Source: Nitrospirota bacterium (GTDB lineage: Bacteria; Nitrospirota; Thermodesulfovibrionia; Thermodesulfovibrionales; SM23-35). From it: a stretch of DNA of 8,284 bases. Location of the stretch: the NCBI GenBank assembly GCA_018262395.1, contig JAGSYM010000116.1, positions 1-8,284 of the forward strand, read 5' to 3'. This document shows, one piece after another, positions 1 to 5,059 of the stretch. Made by a program: the position numbers and the translations under genes. The notes under the pieces were generated by a model. It ran no database searches. It worked only from the letters and a program-made list of their open reading frames with translations, and was not told where the DNA came from. Position 1 is the stretch's first letter; every line of letters starts with the position of its first letter.

Positions 1-798
1 GGTTACAGGACATATGAAAACGTCTCCTATCCCTGCTTCACAACGCCAGGAGGACACCGAGTAGAGTTACGGGAAGGCATCTGGCAGGGAAGCGGATACG
101 GTCAGAACCTCAAACTCATCAACATCCCTGTGCTCAAGCACCACGATACGGGGGGTTCAGAAATCACCGCTTCACTTAAGCATGTGTACGGCATTGTTTC
201 GATGTCCGACGGTCAGAGTTCATACCGCCACTACAGCGGCCTGGGAGAGACCTGCGGGAAGATGGTTGTTTCTGTCAGAACCCCAGTCTTGAATATAATT
301 GATGCTATCTGGGTATCGCATGCCTCTCTGACAGGATACCCTGCCAGCACAACATTCCGCGCAAACCAGATTTTAGCCAGCCAGGACCCCGTTGCTTTGG
401 ATTATTGGGCGGCAAAATATATCCTCTATCCCATTAACAATAATCCACGGCATCACCCTGATTTTTCAGGTATCCAGCAATGGGTAACAAGTGCCCGGGA
501 CATTATTAATAGCAGAGGAGGGATATACAATCCCGATAGTGGCATTTTGGTCGATATCGTCACAAAGAATGAAGACGAGATGCAGGTACATGTGGGCTTA
601 CTCGGAAATCTTCTGGGTGATCTCAACAATGACGGAGTTGTTGACATCAGCGATGTGATACTTGAGTTAAGGATAGCATTAGGAATTGATCCTCAGGTTC
701 CCTGTTCTGATATAAATGGTGATGGCGTAGTGGACATCTCAGATGTGATACTGACACTGCGGATGGCGCTGGGGCTGGATCCGAAAGTACCGTGTTAA
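1..798 (+). CDS. DUF362 domain protein with C-terminal dockerin-like repeat (5' end missing)
   Basis: The frame is open from the first base to the TAA at 796-798, giving 265 residues; the N-terminus lies outside the window. The motif ASQDPVALDYWA (about residues 125-136), with the preceding FRANQI, is the signature I associate with the DUF362 family. That family's function is poorly known, and some members carry ferredoxin domains. The C-terminal 60 residues hold two copies, 30 residues apart, of a dockerin type I calcium loop: DLNNDGVVDISD (207-218) and DINGDGVVDISD (237-248). Each is followed by a V-I-L-x-L-R-x-A-L-G helix and a D-P-x-V-P-C tail. Dockerins bind cohesins in cellulosomes, but in other bacteria they end many secreted proteins, so I infer export or surface location. 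No signal peptide can be checked. The gene converges on the pseudouridine synthase gene. Family call fairly sure, role unknown. Confidence 0.8.
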   Translation, partial: GYRTYENVSYPCFTTPGGHRVELREGIWQGSGYGQNLKLINIPVLKHHDTGGSEITASLKHVYGIVSMSDGQSSYRHYSGLGETCGKMVVSVRTPVLNIIDAIWVSHASLTGYPASTTFRANQILASQDPVALDYWAAKYILYPINNNPRHHPDFSGIQQWVTSARDIINSRGGIYNPDSGILVDIVTKNEDEMQVHVGLLGNLLGDLNNDGVVDISDVILELRIALGIDPQVPCSDINGDGVVDISDVILTLRMALGLDPKVPC

Positions 799-879
799 CG
801 AATGCTTGAGGTTGGAGGTTCAAGGATCGCTGCGCTTGAGGCAAGAGCGTTAGAGGATAAAGGCGGAAAAAAAGGGAGG

Positions 880-917
880 AATATTTCCCCTCTATCAAGA
901 GGGGGTTGGGGGGCGTT
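880..917. repeat. C/G-rich hairpin repeat, copy 1
   Basis: A perfect stem CCCCTC (887-892) / GAGGGG (899-904) with a TATCAA loop is followed by a second G-run, GGGGG-TT-GGGGGG. The same layout (AAT, C-run, spacer, GGGGG-T-GGGGGG, TT) recurs at 3225-3265, so this looks like a dispersed intergenic repeat. Apart from this repeat I see nothing functional in 799-989. An open frame across it (802-1101) has a repeat-derived composition and continues into the neighbouring mobile element, so I do not call it a gene. Confidence 0.5.
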
Positions 918-1010
918 ATTTAAAATAAATAGAATCATTTTCGGGTCAATAACGACCTTTTCAGAAAACCGTACTTCATGGAAAGACACTAGAACCTATC
1001 TCAAAATTAA

Positions 1011-1037
1011 GTCATACCGACGAAAGTCGGTATCCAG
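1011..1037 (+). repeat. GTCAT...ATCCAG hairpin unit 1
   Basis: The stem ATACCGAC (1014-1021) and GTCGGTAT (1026-1033) pairs perfectly around a GAAA tetraloop. The unit begins GTCAT and ends ATCCAG, the conserved ends shared by five units in this window. Its stem sequence differs from the units at 1195, 6967 and 7007. Confidence 0.75.
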
Positions 1038-1101
1038 CGACTTTAGTGTTCTGAATTGGCAATTCGTAATTCTCCGTTTTTATATAATATCTCAAAATTA
1101 A

Positions 1102-1128
1102 GTCATACCGACGAAAGTCGGTATCCAG
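1102..1128 (+). repeat. GTCAT...ATCCAG hairpin unit 2
   Basis: Identical to unit 1 because it lies in the second copy of the 91-bp tandem repeat: stem 1105-1112 / 1117-1124 with a GAAA loop at 1113-1116. Confidence 0.75.
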
Positions 1129-1194
1129 CGACTTTAGTGTTCTGAATTGGCAATTCGTAATTCTCCGTTTTTATATACTAAAAAAGCAAAGTCA

Positions 1195-1222
1195 CTGGAT
1201 TCCGGGTCAAGCCCGGAATGAC
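1195..1222 (-). repeat. GTCAT...ATCCAG hairpin unit 3 (inverted)
   Basis: Reads CTGGAT...ATGAC on the plus strand, so it is inverted relative to units 1 and 2. The perfect stem is ATTCCGGG (1199-1206) / CCCGGAAT (1212-1219) with loop TCAAG. The similarity to units 1 and 2 extends past the ATCCAG end: AAAGTCACTGGAT here against the complement of ATCCAGCGACTTT there. Confidence 0.75.
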
Positions 1223-1256
1223 AAAAAAACTCAGAAAACCTATTTTGAGATAGGTT

Positions 1257-1961
1257 CTAAATAAAACTGACAACCTCTTCCGGTTTCAAATAGCGGTATT
1301 CTCCCGGTTTCAGGCTCCCCAATTCTATACCGTTAATTCGTATCCGTTTAAGTTTCAGGACGGAATGCCCTATCTGCTCGAGCATCCTCCTGATCTGTCT
1401 CTTCCGTCCTTCATGAATTGTTATTTCTAACCATGTATTATTTTCTGCAAACCTGCTTTTTTGCAGTGTTGCAGGTGCTGTTATCCCATCTTCAAGTTTG
1501 ATCCCGGCCCGTAATTTTTTCATATCTTCTTCCTCAGGACTTCCCTTAACTTTGACAAGGTAAGACTTAGGAATTTTTTTTGACGGATGGAGTATTGCCT
1601 GAGCAAAATCCCCATCATTCGTCAGCAAAAGCAGCCCCTCGGAATCGTAATCAAGCCTGCCTACCGGAAAAACTCTGTATTTTACACCCTTGAGATAATC
1701 TTTAACAGTCGGTCTCCCTTCGGGATCACTCAGAGAGGTTACGACATTTCTGGGTTTGTTGAAAATGAGATAAACCTTTGGTTCTGGCCGGGCGATGAGT
1801 TTTCCATCAAGTTTTATGTGGTCCCTGGCAGGATCTGCCTTCATCCCAAGTACTGCAATCTTCCCATTGACGGTGACCCTGCCCTCAATGATTAGCTCCT
1901 CTGCATTCCTTCTTGAGGCAACACCTATTTCCGAGAGAATCTTTTGCAGTCTTTTTTCCAT
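1257..1961 (-). CDS. rluB: RsuA/RluB-family pseudouridine synthase
   Basis: This enzyme isomerises a specific uridine in ribosomal RNA to pseudouridine; RluB acts on 23S rRNA and RsuA on 16S rRNA. The N-terminal S4 RNA-binding domain is clear (EKRLQKILSEIGVASRRNAEELI, then GRVTVNGK). The catalytic domain has GRLDYDSEGLLLLTNDG, whose first Asp is the family's nucleophile, and the C-terminal EGRKRQIRRMLEQIGHSVLKLKRIRI. At about 234 residues it is full length for the family. I start it at the ATG (1959-1961) because MEKRLQKIL matches the usual N-terminus; the frame also opens at a GTG (1977-1979), adding six residues. Neither start has a good Shine-Dalgarno sequence. The stop TAG is formed by the outer end of the adjacent MITE-like element, though the C-terminus (LKPGEYRYLKPEEV) looks intact. 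The choice of RluB over RsuA/RluE/RluF specificity is not certain. Confidence 0.9.
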   Translation of the reverse strand: MEKRLQKILSEIGVASRRNAEELIIEGRVTVNGKIAVLGMKADPARDHIKLDGKLIARPEPKVYLIFNKPRNVVTSLSDPEGRPTVKDYLKGVKYRVFPVGRLDYDSEGLLLLTNDGDFAQAILHPSKKIPKSYLVKVKGSPEEEDMKKLRAGIKLEDGITAPATLQKSRFAENNTWLEITIHEGRKRQIRRMLEQIGHSVLKLKRIRINGIELGSLKPGEYRYLKPEEVVSFI

Positions 1962-2071
1962 GGAAATCAATGATACCACAAATATTGTATAGTGGGAGCA
2001 AGTCAGCCCATATTATTCAAGAAGCAGACGGCAGATATTGTATTTGAGCGGATTTTTTTGCTGATATTCAA

Positions 2072-2130
2072 ATACTATTCTTAAAATAAAGAGGCAAAAA
2101 CCTCGGAGTCCCGAACGCTTTCGGGACGAG
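2072..2130 (-). terminator. Possible terminator hairpin(s) after the epimerase gene
   Basis: The stem GTCCCGAA (2108-2115) / TTCGGGAC (2120-2127) with loop CGCT is perfect, and CTC/GAG flanks extend it with a bulge. Reading on the minus strand it is followed by GAGG-TTTTTG-CCTC and then TTTATTTT, that is, a second small hairpin with a T-rich tail. It lies about 90 bp beyond the epimerase stop, which suits an intrinsic terminator. The 8-bp stem could equally be another dispersed palindrome. Otherwise I see nothing in 1980-2221. Confidence 0.4.
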
Positions 2131-2221
2131 AATGAGTGAGAATACTGTATCTGCCGGTAAATATAAAAAGGATAAATAAAGGGAGTTAGACAGGGAAGCT
2201 GGCAGCGCAGCATAAGAGACA

Positions 2222-3196
2222 TTAGGACGGGTTCCTCAGACTCTTCACGAAATCTCTGTTTTCGAGATACCATTGAACTGTCTTTTTGATTCCATCTTCG
2301 ATCGTCGTCTTCGGATACCAGCTTAACTTTTCCTTTGATTTTTCGATATCTGCCCATGTAGCGACAACATCAGCCGGGTGACGGGGAGAAAAATTGATGA
2401 GAGCTTTTTTGCCGAGTATATCCTCTATTAAATTGATTACATACATCAGTTCGACCGAGTTATCATTCCCGAGGTTAAATATCTCATATCCAAACGGCTG
2501 AAGGCATTTTAATGTGCCGTCTGCGATATCATCAATGAAGGAGAAGTCCCTCTTTTGCTTACCATCACCAAAGACTGTAATCGGAACACCGTTGTCGATA
2601 TTTTTTATGAAAATAAAAATACTCATATCAGGTCTCCCTGCAGGACCGTAGACAGTAAAATATCTCGGTATGCTTATGTCGAGGCCAAAAAGATAATGGT
2701 AACTGAAGCAGAAAACTTCAGCTCCCTTTTTTGTGGCTGAATAGGGTGCCAAGGGAGTGTCCGTATTGTCTGTTTCCCTGAACGGCATCTTGTTAAATCC
2801 GTACAGGCTTGACGTTGACGCAAGCACGAATTTTTTTACACCGAATTCCTTGCAGCATTCAAGCAGATTCAGTGTGCCTTTTGTGTTCGTTTCGAGATAG
2901 GCCCACGGGTCCTCAACCGATGCCCTGACCCCGGCCCGTGCTGCAAGGTTGATGACTGCATCCAGTTGATGATTTGAGAATATTGTTTTAACTTCCTGAA
3001 AAGTGCCGATATCACGCTGATGAAAAGCAAATTGATTATTCTTTTTTAACTGATCAAGTCTCCATAACTTCAGTTTCGTGTCATAGTAGTCATTGACGTT
3101 ATCAACACCGACTACAGCGACATTTTCTCCAAGCAGCTTTTCTGAAACTTTCCAGCCGATGAAACCCGCACAGCCTGTAACAAGAACTGTTTTCAT
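2222..3196 (-). CDS. NAD-dependent epimerase/dehydratase, UDP-glucuronate 4-epimerase-like
   Basis: A 324-residue extended short-chain dehydrogenase/reductase that acts on nucleotide sugars. The NAD-binding Rossmann motif is TGCAGFIG (7-14), with D32 ending strand 2 (VVGVDN). The catalytic set is S129/S130 (LASTSSLYG) with Y152 and K156 in YSATK. The substrate-side motifs RYFTVYGPAGRPDM and GDGKQKRDFSFIDDIA resemble UDP-glucuronate 4-epimerases (CapI/LspL type), which make UDP-galacturonate for surface polysaccharide. That substrate is inferred from these motifs and could be another UDP-sugar. The length is normal and no residue appears lost. The ATG has AAAGGG 7 nt upstream. The gene lies 99 bp downstream of the deaminase gene on the same strand, with no other sugar genes in view. 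Confidence 0.87.
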   Translation of the reverse strand: MKTVLVTGCAGFIGWKVSEKLLGENVAVVGVDNVNDYYDTKLKLWRLDQLKKNNQFAFHQRDIGTFQEVKTIFSNHQLDAVINLAARAGVRASVEDPWAYLETNTKGTLNLLECCKEFGVKKFVLASTSSLYGFNKMPFRETDNTDTPLAPYSATKKGAEVFCFSYHYLFGLDISIPRYFTVYGPAGRPDMSIFIFIKNIDNGVPITVFGDGKQKRDFSFIDDIADGTLKCLQPFGYEIFNLGNDNSVELMYVINLIEDILGKKALINFSPRHPADVVATWADIEKSKEKLSWYPKTTIEDGIKKTVQWYLENRDFVKSLRNPS

Positions 3197-3224
3197 GCAA
3201 TTGCCCTTTCCATTTTATTTTAAA

Positions 3225-3265
3225 AATCCAATCCCCACGTTTTTAAAAGGGGGTGAGGGGGGATT
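3225..3265. repeat. C/G-rich hairpin repeat, copy 2
   Basis: AATCC..TCCCCAC is separated by an A/T spacer from GGGGGTGAGGGGGGATT. The halves can pair imperfectly. The layout matches the repeat at 880-917 (AAT, C-run, spacer, two G-runs, TT), which supports one dispersed family. It fills much of the 99-bp gap between the deaminase and epimerase genes. Confidence 0.45.
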
Positions 3266-3295
3266 ACTAAGTTTTTTTATAAAATATATCAGTAT

Positions 3296-3769
3296 CTAAA
3301 CTCTTTTCTTTAGCCACTTCTTCGGGTCGATAACCTTGAACCCATGCTTGCCATTTGAATATACAACCTTTGCAATCCTCGAATTGAGTATCATCCTCTT
3401 GCACATCATGCAGGGTTCTGATAGACACTCACCGATGTCGTTATCACTTCCCGCTATATACATAGTCGCTCCCCATAGTTCATCAACAGATGCACGGATA
3501 ATCGCATTTGCCTCTGCGTGAACACTATGGCAGAGTTCGTATCTCTCACCGTGAGGTATCTGTAATTCCTTTCTCGTGCATTTCCCGACTTCAAGGCAGT
3601 CCTTCATCCCCGCAGGCGCACCGTTATACCCAGTGCTCACAATGACATTCTCCTTTGTAATAACGGCTCCATACTTTCTTCTCAGGCATGTAGCGCGTGC
3701 CGCAACAGCCTTGGCAATGCCGATGAAATATTCATCCCAGCCCGGCCTCGATTTTTTGCGAATTTTCAT
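3296..3769 (-). CDS. Deoxycytidylate (dCMP) deaminase-family zinc enzyme
   Basis: A 157-residue cytidine/deoxycytidylate deaminase-fold protein, expected to convert dCMP to dUMP for thymidylate synthesis in the cytoplasm. Zinc ligands are H84 in HAEANAII and C120/C123 in EPCMMCKRMI, and E86 is the proton-transfer residue. The N-terminus RPGWDEYFIGIAKAVAARATCLRRKYGAVI and the GYNGAP motif are typical of the dCMP deaminase/ComEB branch rather than tRNA adenosine deaminases. C58, C64, C80 and H81 form a further Cys/His cluster that may bind a second zinc, as in the phage T4 enzyme; this is inference. The ATG start has no clear Shine-Dalgarno sequence, but the length and N-terminus fit the family. 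In Gram-positives a homologue (ComEB) sits in a competence operon; nothing here suggests competence. Confidence 0.88.
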   Translation of the reverse strand: MKIRKKSRPGWDEYFIGIAKAVAARATCLRRKYGAVITKENVIVSTGYNGAPAGMKDCLEVGKCTRKELQIPHGERYELCHSVHAEANAIIRASVDELWGATMYIAGSDNDIGECLSEPCMMCKRMILNSRIAKVVYSNGKHGFKVIDPKKWLKKRV

Positions 3770-3840
3770 ACTATGGATGATAGCTTAGAAATGAAAAAGG
3801 ATTCAAGGGTTCGAGGAGTCATGCATTCAAGTGTCTAAAG

Positions 3841-4803
3841 TCAGAAGTTCCTCCTAAATGTAAAATTGAACGTAACATCCGGTGCACCAGCGGTATTTGG
3901 GTCTTCTGTGATGGAAAATTCAACACTATTCTTTCTGGAATGATATCGTCCTCCAAGGGCGAGGAGTACTGCAGTCCTGTCCACTTCCGCGATGCCTGTC
4001 TTCGGGAATGGCAACCCCTGAATAAATACCTGTCCGATGATGCTGAAATCCTTCCATACCATCGCTTCAAGCGCTGCTCCGGCATGTATGAATTCTTCGA
4101 GATCGATCTTTTCATATCCATTAAAATCACCCGGCAAGACGACGCCGAGATTGACATACGTCTTTATTTTCTCAGTTAATGTTTTATCGATCAGCAGGCT
4201 CATACCTGCATCAATGCTACCATTCCCATATCCGGATTCAGCATTGCCTGTCGGGAATTCAATCTCGCCCCTGATACTAATGGCTGGGTCGCCTTTTACT
4301 ACAGGTTTTTTGACTGAAAGTTTTGTGTCACCTAAGCCGATGCGACCGCTCTCTCCCCGCAGAATAAGCTGCCCGTCTTTTCTCACTTCGTAAAGGAACT
4401 TATTGTCAGGTCTCCGGCTTCTTCCATAATCCGGTAACCCAAAAGCATCATGATAACTGTTGAGGAATCCGTCCATGCACCCTGAGTTGAAACTCATAAT
4501 CGGCAGGTCAACGCCGAATTCGAGGAAATCTCTGAAGGTTTTCCTGAATCTGAGATTGAGCTCTGTTATTTCCATATCAAGACCTGCTGACCATCTGGAC
4601 GATTCCTGCACAAGATATACGCTTGAATACGAAAAACTGGCAGAAAATGAATCCTCAATGGAGGCTTTTTCGAGATACGGCGCATCGACATACAGGAATA
4701 GAGGGAACTGGTTTTTCGCCTGCAGAGGACCGTCAAAGGCGTGGGTTACAGTAGAAAAAGCGAGCAGCAATAACAAAAGGCATAATGTCCTTACTGTTTT
4801 CAC
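3841..4803 (-). CDS. DUF3187 family protein, predicted outer-membrane beta-barrel
   Basis: A 320-residue exported protein of unknown function. Residues 1-22 form a signal peptide: basic start, a run of six leucines, and THA before a likely cleavage at A22. The body is rich in alternating beta-strand patterns and ends in Phe (FTFRRNF), typical of Omp85-assembled outer-membrane barrels. The segment GCMDGFLNSYHDAFGLPDYGR matches what I recall as the conserved core of DUF3187. The start is GTG: an in-frame TGA lies a short way upstream, no ATG lies between, and there is no Shine-Dalgarno sequence. A promoter candidate whose -10 box is only about 8 bases before the GTG suggests an almost leaderless message. 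It lies 54 bp downstream of the tRNA pair. The barrel prediction is inference; a role in transport or envelope structure is possible but not shown. Confidence 0.82.
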   Translation of the reverse strand: MKTVRTLCLLLLLLAFSTVTHAFDGPLQAKNQFPLFLYVDAPYLEKASIEDSFSASFSYSSVYLVQESSRWSAGLDMEITELNLRFRKTFRDFLEFGVDLPIMSFNSGCMDGFLNSYHDAFGLPDYGRSRRPDNKFLYEVRKDGQLILRGESGRIGLGDTKLSVKKPVVKGDPAISIRGEIEFPTGNAESGYGNGSIDAGMSLLIDKTLTEKIKTYVNLGVVLPGDFNGYEKIDLEEFIHAGAALEAMVWKDFSIIGQVFIQGLPFPKTGIAEVDRTAVLLALGGRYHSRKNSVEFSITEDPNTAGAPDVTFNFTFRRNF

Positions 4804-4811
4804 AGAGAGAT

Positions 4812-4840
4812 AAATTATCAGCGGAAAGGAATGAAGTCAA
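4812..4840 (-). promoter_or_regulatory. Candidate promoter for the DUF3187 gene
   Basis: On the minus strand TTGACT (4835-4840) is followed after 17 bp by TAATTT (4812-4817); a better -10, GATAAT, fits with 15 bp spacing (4814-4819). The expected transcript start falls about at the GTG start codon, giving little or no 5' leader, consistent with the missing Shine-Dalgarno sequence. Assigned by eye against the sigma70 consensus. Confidence 0.4.
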
Positions 4841-4857
4841 TATGCATCAAGAAATAT

Positions 4858-4935
4858 TGGCGTCCCCAACGGGATTTGAACCCGTGTTACCGCCTTGAAA
4901 GGGCGATGTCCTAGGCCAGGCTAGACGATAGGGAC
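4858..4935 (-). tRNA. tRNA-Glu(UUC)
   Basis: The minus-strand sequence folds as a complete tRNA. The acceptor stem is GTCCCTA / TGGGGAC (one G-U pair), the discriminator is G, and CCA is encoded (4858-4860). The anticodon stem TCGCC/GGCGG holds the loop CTTTCAA, so the anticodon is TTC (Glu). The T arm is ACGGG-TTCAAAT-CCCGT. Sequences such as TCGTCTAG after the acceptor stem match bacterial tRNA-Glu; the D loop is two bases longer than in E. coli. It lies 5 nt after tRNA-Lys and is surely co-transcribed with it. Confidence 0.96.
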
Positions 4936-4940
4936 GCAAC

Positions 4941-5016
4941 TGGTGAGCCGCGTTGGATTCGAACCAACGACCCACGCCTTAAAAGGGCGTTGCTCTACCA
5001 ACTGAGCTAGCGGCCC
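4941..5016 (-). tRNA. tRNA-Lys(UUU)
   Basis: A 76-nt tRNA on the minus strand. The acceptor stem is GGGCCGC / GCGGCTC (one G-U pair), the discriminator is A, and CCA is encoded (4941-4943). The D arm reads AGCTCAGTTGGTAGAGC. The anticodon stem ACGCC/GGCGT holds the loop CTTTTAA, giving anticodon TTT (Lys). The T arm is GTTGG-TTCGAAT-CCAAC. It is the first tRNA of the pair and starts 40 nt after the aconitase stop. Confidence 0.97.
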
Positions 5017-5029
5017 AAATTAGACTAAT

Positions 5030-5059
5030 AATCTAATGGAAAAAAGGGACTCTTGTCAA
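5030..5059 (-). promoter_or_regulatory. Candidate promoter of the tRNA-Lys/tRNA-Glu pair
   Basis: On the minus strand a consensus -35 TTGACA (5054-5059) is followed after 18 bp by TAGATT (5030-5035), 4 of 6 to TATAAT. The expected start is near 5023, leaving a 5' leader of about 7 nt before tRNA-Lys. The TGA inside the -35 box is the aconitase stop codon (5056-5058). An A/T-rich inverted repeat (ATTAGA/TCTAAT, 5019-5037) covers the -10 region. Confidence 0.5.

Larger units (their letters stand above)
997..1178. repeat. 91-bp tandem direct repeat, two copies
   Basis: Copy 1 starts at 997 and copy 2 at 1088. The first 90 bases are identical in the two copies, and only base 91 differs (a versus c). 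Each copy starts with the inner part of the element's terminal repeat (TATCTCAAAAT) and carries one hairpin unit followed by CGACTTTAGTGTT and an A/T-rich tail. The identity implies a recent duplication inside the MITE-like element. With only two copies of long period and no spacers, it is not a CRISPR. Confidence 0.9.
990..1259. mobile_element. MITE-like element with 18-bp terminal inverted repeats and TA ends
   Basis: Positions 990-1007 (TAGAACCTATCTCAAAAT) are the exact reverse complement of 1242-1259. Both outer ends read TA, as expected if the element inserted at a TA target and duplicated it, which is known for IS630/mariner-type and some IS5-type elements. The 270 bp between and including the ends hold no credible gene, so it would be non-autonomous. 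Inside are a 91-bp tandem duplication, two identical hairpins (1014-1033 and 1105-1124) and one inverted related hairpin (1199-1219). The right end overlaps the stop codon of the pseudouridine synthase gene. The element family cannot be decided from this sequence, and no cognate transposase is present here. Confidence 0.65.

Noticed and set aside
802..1101. 99-residue plus-strand open frame after the DUF362 gene
   Set aside because: It runs through the C/G-rich repeat and into the MITE-like element; its residues are repeat-derived and no family is recognisable.
997..1222. Possible CRISPR-like array
   Set aside because: There are only two direct copies with a 91-bp period, no unique spacers between short repeats, and no cas genes.
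961..1240. Direct repeat TCAGAAAACC at 961-970 and 1231-1240, spaced by exactly the element length
   Set aside because: One copy lies inside the element and the other outside, so it cannot be a target-site duplication; a 10-bp match is probably chance.
2013..2357. 114-residue minus-strand frame overlapping the epimerase C-terminus
   Set aside because: It lies in a different frame over a clear gene, with no recognisable domain and no good start.
3245..3262. G-quadruplex at the G-runs
   Set aside because: Only two long G-runs lie close together here and at 901-913; four runs would be needed for a simple intramolecular quadruplex.
3296..3769. Competence (ComEB) role for the deaminase
   Set aside because: The name comes from operon position in Bacillus; no competence genes are present here and the sequence supports only a dCMP deaminase-type enzyme.
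4838..4859. Inverted repeat CAATAT/ATATTG just after tRNA-Glu as a terminator
   Set aside because: The stem is 6 bp of mostly A/T with a 10-nt loop and no T-run; it is too weak to call.
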